Assembly (NCBI GenBank): GCA_023434145.1
Contig: JAEYTI010000025.1
Span: forward strand, 1-61,639
Reading direction: 5' to 3'
DNA from: Chloroflexota bacterium
GTDB lineage: Bacteria; Chloroflexota; Anaerolineae; Anaerolineales; Anaerolineaceae
Length of the DNA: 61,639 nt
Part shown: positions 18,151-25,726 of the stretch, in pieces
Layout: the number at the start of each line of letters is the position of its first letter
Position numbering within the stretch: the stretch's first letter is position 1
Program-made: the position numbers and the translations under genes
Notes under the pieces: model-generated
What the model saw: only the letters and a program-made list of their open reading frames with translations
Database searches by the model: none
Told to the model about the DNA's origin: nothing

Positions 18151-19088
18151 CGCAGCACCCCCTGGCGTTCGAGCCACGCAAACAGCAGATCTTCCAGCGG
18201 CAGCGAGGTGTCCAGCGGGATGTAAGCGATGCCACGCGCCTGGCAAAACGCGCGCAGCTCTTCCTGCCACGCGGCAACGGACTGGCGGTAGCGGGAAAGC
18301 AGGTCGTAATCGGCGGTGATTTCCACTTCGCTGTTGTCTTCCGAATCGATCAGTTTCAGGTCGCCGTCCATCTCGGGGTTGGCCTCTTCTGGCGCGAGGA
18401 TGTGGATGACGTTGATCTCGTAGCCGCGCGAAGCCAGCGCGCGCAGGCCCTCCATCCAGCCGTCGTGCATCAAGTCTGAGAGCAGGACGAGCGAGCCGGG
18501 GCGGTTCGCACCGGAGGGAGTACGGGTATTCGCATAGGCACGCAAAGCGAGGCCAGGATCATGCGCCGTTCCGTTGACTTCAACCGGCGGTTGTTGCAGA
18601 TGCTGTAGAAAATCGAACAACTGTAAGGCATTCCGCTTGCCCCGAAGGAAGGGCATGTACTTGCTGCTGCCTGCGCCGCCATTGACGGCAACCGGCTTGC
18701 CGGGGCCGATGGCGCTCACCGTCACCCGGTCCAGCCCGGTGAGGGCGATGTAACCCAGCGCGCCCGCCACGCGCACAGCGTAGGCAAGCTTATCGGGCGT
18801 ACCCCAGCGCATCGACTGGCTGGTATCCACCAGCAGATGCACAGCCAGGTCTTCCTCTTCGACGAACAGCTTGATGAAGAAGCGTTCCAGGCGCGCGTAA
18901 GCGTTCCAGTCGATGCGGCGGAAGTCATCGCCCATGGTGTAGGGCCGGAAGTCGGAGAACTCCACCGACTGCCCGCGTTTGGGGCTGCGCCGCTCACCCT
19001 GGGTCTGCCCGGCGGATGCTCTCCTGGCAACCAGGGCCAGGCGCTCCAACCGCCGCAGGAAAGCTTCATCGAATAATCGTTCGGTCAT
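18147..19088 (-). CDS. DUF58 protein
   Basis: Protein of 313 residues of the DUF58 family, which accompanies MoxR ATPases and contains a divergent vWA fold. The family signature is present near residues 42-68 ('VEFSDFRPYTMGDDFRRIDW'), followed by a MIDAS-like 'LLVDTSQSM' near 90. No membrane helix is visible, unlike longer DUF58 proteins. It overlaps the BatA-like gene by 4 nt and lies 46 bp downstream of moxR. The molecular function of the family is not settled; a chaperone-adapter role between MoxR and membrane vWA proteins is the usual inference. Confidence 0.9.
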   Translation of the reverse strand: MTERLFDEAFLRRLERLALVARRASAGQTQGERRSPKRGQSVEFSDFRPYTMGDDFRRIDWNAYARLERFFIKLFVEEEDLAVHLLVDTSQSMRWGTPDKLAYAVRVAGALGYIALTGLDRVTVSAIGPGKPVAVNGGAGSSKYMPFLRGKRNALQLFDFLQHLQQPPVEVNGTAHDPGLALRAYANTRTPSGANRPGSLVLLSDLMHDGWMEGLRALASRGYEINVIHILAPEEANPEMDGDLKLIDSEDNSEVEITADYDLLSRYRQSVAAWQEELRAFCQARGIAYIPLDTSLPLEDLLFAWLERQGVLR

Positions 19089-19097
19089 AGGTTTCCT

Positions 19098-19136
19098 TAA
19101 TTTTCACAAAATTACGCACTGATTTTGTGAAAATTA
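19098..19136. repeat. Hairpin at the end of moxR
   Basis: Perfect 15-base arms (19098-19112 and 19122-19136) surround a 9-base loop, and the distal arm contains the moxR stop codon. It sits in the gap before the DUF58 gene. Confidence 0.65.
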
Positions 19137-20144
19137 TGCTGTTCGCTCTGGCACGATGGCCTTGAGAATATCCTCGATCACCTGATCGGCGCTCATGCCC
19201 TCGGCCTGTGCCTCGAAGTTGAGGATCAGGCGGTGGCGCAGGGCCGGAACAGCCGCGGCGCGGATATCGTCGAAGGCGACGCTGTAGCGCCCATCCAGCA
19301 GGGCAATGATTTTGCCCGCCAGGATCATGGCCTGCATGCCGCGCGGGCTGGCCCCGTAGCGGACGAACTGCCGTACGACTGCCGGGGTTTCGGCGTCTCC
19401 AGGATGGGTGGCTTTGATGATCCGGGCGGTGAAGGCCGTCACGTGGTCAGCGATGGGCACGCCGCGCGCCAGGGCCTGCATCTCACGGATTGCGCTAGCG
19501 TTGGCAGCGGGAGATGCATTGGGCGTGGCTGTGGCGGTGGTGCGGTTGGCGATCTCCACCAGTTCATCCACGGTGGGGAAGGGCACGTCGATCTTGAAGA
19601 AGAAGCGGTCGAGCTGCGCTTCGGGCAGCGGGTAGGTACCTTCCATTTCCAGCGGGTTCTGCGTGGCGAGCACGAAAAACGGTTCGGGCAGCTTGCGCGT
19701 CACCTTAGCGACCGTCACCGAGTGCTCCTGCATAGCTTCGAGCATGGCCGACTGCGTTTTGGGTGTTGCGCGGTTGATTTCGTCCGCCAGAACGAGGTTG
19801 GCGAAGATCGGCCCCGGCTCAAACTGGAACTGCCGCCGCCCATTTTCATCTTCCACGATCAGGTTGGTGCCCACGATGTCGGCGGGCATCAGATCGGGGG
19901 TGAATTGGATGCGCGAAAACGAGCAGTCGATGGCCTGGGAGAGGGTGCGCACCAGCATGGTCTTCCCGAGGCCGGGCACGCCTTCCAATAGGGCATTACC
20001 GCCCGCCAGTAAGGTGATGAGGGTATTGCGCACCAGCTCGCCCTGTCCAACAATCACCTGCCCAACCTGGTCTTCAATGGCCGCGGCCCGCTCGCGGAAT
20101 TCATCCGCTGTGATGGCCTGCATGGGAGTATTCTCAATGGTCAT
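19134..20144 (-). CDS. moxR: MoxR-family AAA+ ATPase
   Basis: Cytoplasmic AAA+ ATPase of 336 residues. It has Walker A 'EGVPGLGKTML' (about 57-67), Walker B 'LVLADEINRATPKTQSAML' (about 119-137) and the sensor region 'ATQNPLEMEGTYPLPEAQLDRF', all typical of MoxR proteins, followed by a helical lid. MoxR ATPases act as chaperones for the vWA and DUF58 proteins encoded beside them, exactly the arrangement here. The start at 20144 has AAGGAG 5-6 bases upstream; the open frame extends to 20195 but lacks a good site there. Confidence 0.94.
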   Translation of the reverse strand: MTIENTPMQAITADEFRERAAAIEDQVGQVIVGQGELVRNTLITLLAGGNALLEGVPGLGKTMLVRTLSQAIDCSFSRIQFTPDLMPADIVGTNLIVEDENGRRQFQFEPGPIFANLVLADEINRATPKTQSAMLEAMQEHSVTVAKVTRKLPEPFFVLATQNPLEMEGTYPLPEAQLDRFFFKIDVPFPTVDELVEIANRTTATATPNASPAANASAIREMQALARGVPIADHVTAFTARIIKATHPGDAETPAVVRQFVRYGASPRGMQAMILAGKIIALLDGRYSVAFDDIRAAAVPALRHRLILNFEAQAEGMSADQVIEDILKAIVPERTA

Positions 20145-20162
20145 AGCTTCTCCTTCACGGTA

Positions 20163-20199
20163 TCTATTGTTTATCCGACGAAGTCGGATAAACAATAGA
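20163..20199. repeat. Perfect hairpin with a C-GAA-G tip before moxR
   Basis: Seventeen-base arms (20163-20179 and 20183-20199) match perfectly around a three-base GAA loop closed by C-G, a very stable GNA triloop. It separates the lipoprotein stop (20205) from moxR within the operon. Confidence 0.7.
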
Positions 20200-20204
20200 A
20201 AATC

Positions 20205-20813
20205 TTATTCTTTGCCGGGCGCGCGATCCCAGTCCATTTGCTCTACAACCGCGCCGTCCGCATCCAGGCCTTCGATCATGGTGGATTGAAATTGCCCGTC
20301 ACGCATCACCAGGTAGCTGCTGTTGATCAGGTCTGCGTCGAACACGGCGCCGTCATCCCACGTTACGCGCACGCGGACGATGTTTTCGTCATTCACCACC
20401 CCATACGCTTGCGAGGTGCCTACCGGGTCATCGGATCCCATGGAAGAACCGCCACCTGAGTCGATCTTTGGTATTTCCTCTGTTCCATCGATGGAACCGC
20501 CGCAGCCACCGCCGCCGCTGCCCGCATGCCACATCTGCAGCGGCGTGCGGCGCGTTTCATACAGCATCAGACAGCGCTCATGGTGATTATTGTTCTGGCG
20601 TTCAAAGGAGAAGAGGACATATTTCTTGTCACCCACCTCGCGCACCTGTCGGATCTGGATCGAGCTCTGATCTACCACGGCTCCTTCGCTCATTGTTTCG
20701 GTGCCATATCGCACAGCCGCATCCTCCGCGGAGAATGCCTCACTTCCCATGCATCCTGCCATTAGGACAGCCAATGCGATAAGTATCACAGCTTTATACA
20801 TGTGATTTATCAT
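20205..20813 (-). CDS. Secreted lipoprotein of unknown function
   Basis: Protein of 202 residues with a lipoprotein signal peptide (basic start, hydrophobic core, lipobox 'LMAGC', acylated Cys near residue 21). The mature part has a Gly- and Ser-rich centre ('GSGGGGCGG', 'DSGGGSS') and a conserved C-terminal block ('VRVTWDDGAVFDADLINSSYLVMRDGQ'). It is about half identical by eye to the broken gene immediately upstream, so the two arose by tandem duplication. It is co-transcribed with moxR. No known domain is recognised. ATG 20813 has GGAGA upstream; ATG 20801 is an alternative. Confidence 0.75.
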   Translation of the reverse strand: MINHMYKAVILIALAVLMAGCMGSEAFSAEDAAVRYGTETMSEGAVVDQSSIQIRQVREVGDKKYVLFSFERQNNNHHERCLMLYETRRTPLQMWHAGSGGGGCGGSIDGTEEIPKIDSGGGSSMGSDDPVGTSQAYGVVNDENIVRVRVTWDDGAVFDADLINSSYLVMRDGQFQSTMIEGLDADGAVVEQMDWDRAPGKE

Positions 20814-20831
20814 TCACGATTCTCCATTGCA

Positions 20832-21440
20832 TTACGGGATGTCTGCCGCATCGACATACACAACCGCACCGTCCACATCTAATCCCTCAATCCGGGCATC
20901 AAGTTGCCCGTCGCGCATCACAAGATAGCTGCTGTTGATCACGTCCGCGTCCAACACGGCCCCATCATTCCAGGTAAAGCGCACTTTGACGATTTTATGG
21001 TCATGGACCACACCATAATAAGCCATATTCGATGATATAACCGGGGCATCAGAATCAGAAATCGATCCCCAGCTCGAATCGATTGGGGGAATCTCTTCCC
21101 ACCCCTCGACCGGTCCGCCGCATGCGCCGCCTCAGGAGCCCGTGGACCATTCCCCAAAGTTATCGCGGCAAGCTTCATACAAGATCAGGCATCGCTCTGG
21201 GCGTTCTACAGTTAACCTGTCGAAGGTAACGAGAACGTATTGTGTATCCTCATCCACTTCTTGCACCTGGCGGACGATAACCGACCAGGGAACGACTAAT
21301 GCGCCATCGTTGAACAATTTAACGCCGGAGCGAACCACCGCTTCCTTGGCTTCGGAGGTCGCGTTCTCATCTCTCTGGCATCCTGCCAGTCCAAGAACGA
21401 GCGAAATCAGGGCCAATATTCGAACCAACTGGCTTTTCAT
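20832..21440 (-). pseudogene. Lipoprotein paralogue interrupted by one in-frame TGA
   Basis: One continuous reading frame of 203 codons is broken only by TGA at 21134-21132. Before the stop there are a signal peptide and lipobox ('LVLGLAGCQ') and a body parallel to the neighbour. After it come 'GGACGG', 'EEIPPIDS' and 'AVLDADVINSSYLVMRDGQ', which align with the neighbour's 'GGGCGG', 'EEIPKIDS' and 'AVFDADLINSSYLVMRDGQ'. The stop aligns with a glycine (GGA to TGA is one change). Either the gene was recently inactivated, the stop is read through, or the base is a sequencing error. A truncated lipoprotein of 102 residues could still be made. Confidence 0.75.
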
Positions 21441-21464
21441 TGTACGTTTTCCATTTAATCGATG

Positions 21465-23087
21465 TTACGGTTCAAGCTGCGAGAAGTATTCTCGGATGTA
21501 GTTTTGCATGCTGGGCGGGATGTAGCTCTGGTCCAGCGCTTGATTGGCGGCGTCCATATACTGCTGGTACACCTGCGAGTAGGGGACGATGGAGGGGTTG
21601 TTCAGCCCGCCCATTGGATCGCGCTGCTCGTTGACCTGGGTTTCGCCCTGTCCGGTGTCCTGGCCTGGCACAAAGATATCCTCACCGTCGATGCCGCCGA
21701 TGTTGTCGGGCGGAACGTACACCTGGCCATCCAGATTACCCAGGGATGGATCTCGCCCCTGGCCTTGTGGGCCACCCGCTTGCCCGGAGCTTTGCCCCGG
21801 CGGAAGCTGGCCCGCGTTTGTACCACCGCCGCCACCGGGTTGCCCCTGTCCCTGGCCTTGCCCCTGGCCCTGCCCTTGTCCTTGTCCTTGACCCTGGCCT
21901 TGTCCCTCGCCTTGTTGGGCCATGCGACGACCCTGCTGCCCGGCCTGGGCGATACGCCCTCGGCTCTGTTGGAGCTGCGAGAGCGCGCGGCTGCTGGCTC
22001 GCTGCCCGGCGAGGTCTGATTCGGCCTGTTCCATCGCTTCGGCGGCCCGGTCGGCTGCGTCTTGTGCATCCTGTGCGTCACCGGTCTGCGCCGCCTGCGA
22101 CATTTGCGAGAGGGCCTGCGCCAGGGCGCTGTCACCGGCCTGCGCGGCACGGGCGGCCATCTGCGCGAGTTGTTCGGCCATTTGCTGGCGCTCTTCTTCG
22201 CTCATCGATTCCAACTGCTCGGCGAGCTGCTGCAATGCCTCGGCGGCTGCGTCCAGATCGCCAATTTGCGGGCTCTCCATATTTGCCATGGCTTGCATTT
22301 GCGCTGCCATCGCGTCCAATGCAGCCTGCCGCTGACCGCTTTTCGGGTCTAACTGCCGCCGCAGGGCCTCTTCCATCTCGGAGAGGTCCGCCAGCGCCTC
22401 TTCACGGTCACCGGGGTTGCTGCGCAGTTTTTCGGCCAGCTCTGCCAGCCTTCGCCGGAGTTCTTCACGCTCTTCCGGCGTCATTTCTTCGCCCTCCGCA
22501 ATTTGTTCTGCCAGTTCCTCGATTACTTCGGCCTGGCGCTGGGCCTCTTCGGCCACCTGGCGGCGCTCTTCCAGCACCGCATCCATGGGGTTTGGCAGCA
22601 CCAGCAGAATGGAGCAAGCTACCAGCAATCCGGCAGCGGTGATCAGCGGCTGGCGCAACGCACGCAGCGGGAAATCACGCGCCGGCGACACGCGCACGGC
22701 GGCATGGAGCGCGTCTTCGTGGGCCTGTTCGACCAGGTGCGGCTCAAAAGCGGCGAAAATGGGCTTGTCTCGCTCCGCTTCAAGAGCAAGACTGGTAGAA
22801 AGGCGTTCCTTCAATCGCAGTTCAGCATCTACCCGGCGGGCGACGCGCATCGGCGGCAGCGGGCGAAAGATGGTGTAGACCAGCACGCCCACCAGCCACA
22901 GGGCCAGCGGCAGTACCGCCCACAGCCACAGCCGTTCTACCGGCCAGATGCGCCCGGCGACCAGCACCAACAGCGAGGCCAGCAGTGCCCGCCACAGCAT
23001 ATCCTGGGCCAGCAGCACGCCGTCGCGCAGGCGCAGCCGCCGCCGCAGACGATTGAGGTATGGAAAGAGCGCAGATGTTTGTTCCAT
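21465..23087 (-). CDS. DUF4175-like membrane protein with coiled coil and GQ repeat
   Basis: Protein of 540 residues. Two N-terminal membrane helices (about 28-75) and a third near 155-175 anchor a long charged, Ala/Glu/Gln-rich coiled coil (about 180-370; 'EELRRRLAELAEKLRS'). After that come a run of alternating Gly-Gln encoded by an imperfect hexanucleotide repeat (about 21840-21905), a Gly/Pro-rich stretch and a C-terminal segment ('SYIPPSMQNYIREYFSQL'). The layout resembles DUF4175 proteins found beside MoxR/vWA operons. It probably acts in the membrane complex of this operon; the biochemical role is unknown. It starts 5 nt after the ABC permease stop. Confidence 0.75.
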   Translation of the reverse strand: MEQTSALFPYLNRLRRRLRLRDGVLLAQDMLWRALLASLLVLVAGRIWPVERLWLWAVLPLALWLVGVLVYTIFRPLPPMRVARRVDAELRLKERLSTSLALEAERDKPIFAAFEPHLVEQAHEDALHAAVRVSPARDFPLRALRQPLITAAGLLVACSILLVLPNPMDAVLEERRQVAEEAQRQAEVIEELAEQIAEGEEMTPEEREELRRRLAELAEKLRSNPGDREEALADLSEMEEALRRQLDPKSGQRQAALDAMAAQMQAMANMESPQIGDLDAAAEALQQLAEQLESMSEEERQQMAEQLAQMAARAAQAGDSALAQALSQMSQAAQTGDAQDAQDAADRAAEAMEQAESDLAGQRASSRALSQLQQSRGRIAQAGQQGRRMAQQGEGQGQGQGQGQGQGQGQGQGQGQPGGGGGTNAGQLPPGQSSGQAGGPQGQGRDPSLGNLDGQVYVPPDNIGGIDGEDIFVPGQDTGQGETQVNEQRDPMGGLNNPSIVPYSQVYQQYMDAANQALDQSYIPPSMQNYIREYFSQLEP

Positions 23088-23091
23088 GGGT

Positions 23092-24711
23092 CTAACTAAT
23101 CCATTCCACTCCGGTTGTCCCGGTCACTTCCCAAATGCCATTGGCATTGGAAAGGATGTAGGTCTTACCGCCAGCGCCCAGGCTGGCAAAATACAGGCTT
23201 GCCGAGACCTGTACAGTACCATCTTCTTGAGCGTAGATATTTCCAAAGGTAATCGCGGCGGAGTTCCCACCGTCGAGCGTGCCGTTTTGGGGATCTAGAC
23301 CTACCTGTTCTATCGAGTCGACCCACATAATCTTTGCGGGAAAGTCACCGAGATATTTACCAACACTGCCCATCAGTTCTTCTGGCAGGACAACGGCATC
23401 ACTCTGCGGCATATTGGGGTCACCCACGCTGTCGTTCGTCAGGCGAATCAGGTACAGGCCTTCCCACATGGGCGGCTGATCGCCAAAGGTATGATCTACC
23501 AGATAGATCTGGCGGGCCACCGCGGCGTAGATTTCTGCTTGCTTATCAATGTTCAATGCATCAAAAGACGCTGGGGCGGCGGCATTGGTTCCCGGGTGGC
23601 CCGTTGGGGTTGGCGTCAGCGGGATTTTCTCCACGCCCACAACTTCTTCCCGAACAGGTTCTGCTGGCACCGGGGCAATCCCTGGGCGCGGGGGATCGAA
23701 CACCGGCAGCTCGGATGCGGGCTTTGCCGTCCACTCATAGCGCGGGGCGGTGATCAGGTAGGCTGCCAGAATCGTGCCGCCGACAATCAGCACCAGCAGC
23801 AGCCCGCCGATCAGCTCGTTCCTGCGGATGCTCCAGCGGCGGGTGGGCCGCACCAACCGGGTCGCGAGCAGGTACAGCACCAACCCCAAAACCGCATAGA
23901 TGGCGATACTGTAGTGGTACAGCGGGCGCGGGATGCCGTTCATGCTGATCGTATCGATGCCCATATTGAAGACGCCGCCCAGTATCCAGAAGATCGAGCC
24001 CATCCCGTTCTGGTTCATGGAGGTACTCAGCGCTGCGGAGAGCGCTGAGATGGGGCTGGGCGCCAGGATCCAGCGCGGCGGTTCACTCTGGCGCAGCACG
24101 CCAACCAGCACTGCCAGGAACAGCGGCCCAACCATCATCAGCACCACGGTGATGAAGCTGGCGACGGTCGCGCGCCCCGTGCGCCCAAACAGCGCCGAGT
24201 AGAACATCCCCAGAATGCCGAGCGTCCCGGCGACGATGAGCAGCACCAGCAATGAGCGGATCATCTCGCGCGGGGCCACCCCGCCAAAGATGAACACCAG
24301 GCTTGCCAGCGGTACACCGGCGAAGAGCAGCAGCAGCACGTAGCTCATTGCAGAGACCATCTTGCCCCATAGGATGCTGGTGGGCGAGAGCGGGGTTGCC
24401 ATGAGCATTTCGTAGGTCTGTTTTTCCTTCTCACTACTGATCGCCCCCGAGGTCACCGCGGGTGTGATGGCGCAGATCATAAACAGCTCCAGGTAAACCA
24501 GCGCGGCGAACATTGCCTGCCCAACCTGCGGGCTCATGATGTTGGAATAGCGGGCGTTGGCGAGGATGATTTGCAGCATGGCGTACATGATACCCGCCAT
24601 CACCAGCAGGATCACCGTGAGGGTGATAAAGGCGCGCCCGCCGCGCATGCGTGAGCGCAGTTCTTTGACGATAATCGGGTTCACCCTTAAGAGGTTTCGG
24701 AGGCGCTTCAT
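23092..24711 (-). CDS. ABC-2 type transporter permease
   Basis: Integral membrane protein of 539 residues. An N-terminal 'NPIIVKELRSRMRGGRAF' precedes the first helix, a typical ABC-2 permease start, and six or more hydrophobic segments follow (about 28-50, 60-85, 115-140, 150-180, 185-210, 270-285 and 305-325). After the last helix there is an unusual extracytoplasmic C-terminal domain of about 200 residues. It overlaps the ATPase gene by 4 nt and forms an exporter with it. The substrate is unknown; the setting suggests export or assembly of an envelope component. Confidence 0.88.
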   Translation of the reverse strand: MKRLRNLLRVNPIIVKELRSRMRGGRAFITLTVILLVMAGIMYAMLQIILANARYSNIMSPQVGQAMFAALVYLELFMICAITPAVTSGAISSEKEKQTYEMLMATPLSPTSILWGKMVSAMSYVLLLLFAGVPLASLVFIFGGVAPREMIRSLLVLLIVAGTLGILGMFYSALFGRTGRATVASFITVVLMMVGPLFLAVLVGVLRQSEPPRWILAPSPISALSAALSTSMNQNGMGSIFWILGGVFNMGIDTISMNGIPRPLYHYSIAIYAVLGLVLYLLATRLVRPTRRWSIRRNELIGGLLLVLIVGGTILAAYLITAPRYEWTAKPASELPVFDPPRPGIAPVPAEPVREEVVGVEKIPLTPTPTGHPGTNAAAPASFDALNIDKQAEIYAAVARQIYLVDHTFGDQPPMWEGLYLIRLTNDSVGDPNMPQSDAVVLPEELMGSVGKYLGDFPAKIMWVDSIEQVGLDPQNGTLDGGNSAAITFGNIYAQEDGTVQVSASLYFASLGAGGKTYILSNANGIWEVTGTTGVEWIS

Positions 24712-25724
24712 GCCACTTCTCCTTTGGTAAGGCGCAGGAAGAGTTCTTCCAGACCGGTTTGTGTTTCTGTGAAAGCAGCCACGCGCACCTTATTGGCAAT
24801 CAGGGTTTCGAGCAGTCCGGCGACCGCGTCTTCATCGCCGATAAATTCCACTTCCAGCTCGTTCGGCGCGTGATTGGTCGGCGCTGTTTCGCTTTCGGGG
24901 TTCGGGGTAATCTCCGCGCCGTTTCCGTTTCCGTTGCCATTACCATTCGCTGGCAGCACAATCTCGCCGACGCCCGGCTGGCCGCGCAGGATCGCCTGGG
25001 CGGCTTCCAAGTCAGAGAGGACGCGGATACTCAGCCGTTTCGCGCCTTCTACCTGTGCGCGGATCATATCCACTCGCCCGCTGGTGACCAGCCGTCCGCG
25101 CTCGATGATGCCGATCGAGTCGCACAGCTCGGCCAGTTCTGAGAGGATGTGCGAGCTGAGAATGACCGTTTTTCCCATTGCCCCAAGCTCGCGCAGCAGC
25201 TCGCGCATTTCTACCCGCGCGCGGGGATCTAAGCCCGAGGCGGGCTCATCCAGCAGCAGCACCTGGGGGTCGTGCACCATGGCGTGAGCCAGGCACAGCC
25301 GCTGGCGCATGCCCCGCGAGAGCGTGTGCACGTAGGCCTCGCGTTTCTCGGTCAGGTCCACCAGCTCCAGAAGCTCACCGATCACCTGAACGCGGCGGGT
25401 GGCGGGCAGATCATAGCAGCGGGCGAAGAAGTCGAGGTATTCCCACACTACCAGGTCTTCATACACGCCGAAGAAGTCGGGCATGTAGCCGATCAGGCGG
25501 CGGATATCGTTGGTGTTCTCGTTTACCGGCGTGCCGTTGATACGGATCTCTCCGGCGGTCGGTTCCAGCAGCCCGGCGAGCATGCGCAGGGTGGTGGTCT
25601 TCCCCGCGCCGTTGGGGCCAATCAGGCCAAACAGCGAGCCTTGCGGCACAGCGAGGTTCAAATCTTCTACGGCGGCGAGCTTGCCATAATGGCGTGTCAA
25701 TCCGATGGTTTCAATGGCGAGCAT
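24708..25724 (-). CDS. ABC transporter ATP-binding protein
   Basis: Nucleotide-binding subunit of 338 residues. Walker A is 'GLIGPNGAGKTTTLRM' (about 35-50), the signature motif is 'LSRGMRQRL', Walker B is 'VLLLDEPASGLDPRAR', and the switch His is in 'ILSSHILSELAEL'. The C-terminal regulatory extension (about 225-338) carries a tandem Asn-Gly run ('NGNGNGNGNG') that acts as a flexible linker before a final alpha/beta module, an arrangement seen in exporters of the ABC-2 class. It is coupled to the permease gene by a 4-nt overlap and follows the secreted-protein gene by 2 nt. Confidence 0.94.
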   Translation of the reverse strand: MLAIETIGLTRHYGKLAAVEDLNLAVPQGSLFGLIGPNGAGKTTTLRMLAGLLEPTAGEIRINGTPVNENTNDIRRLIGYMPDFFGVYEDLVVWEYLDFFARCYDLPATRRVQVIGELLELVDLTEKREAYVHTLSRGMRQRLCLAHAMVHDPQVLLLDEPASGLDPRARVEMRELLRELGAMGKTVILSSHILSELAELCDSIGIIERGRLVTSGRVDMIRAQVEGAKRLSIRVLSDLEAAQAILRGQPGVGEIVLPANGNGNGNGNGAEITPNPESETAPTNHAPNELEVEFIGDEDAVAGLLETLIANKVRVAAFTETQTGLEELFLRLTKGEVA

Positions 25725-25726
25725 GG

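Noticed and set aside
20832..21026. Separate 64-residue gene downstream of the truncated lipoprotein
   Set aside because: It is the in-frame continuation of the same gene after one stop codon and has no ribosome binding site of its own.
21132..21134. Selenocysteine codon in the lipoprotein paralogue
   Set aside because: The TGA aligns with Gly, not Cys, in the intact paralogue, and no selenocysteine machinery is visible here.
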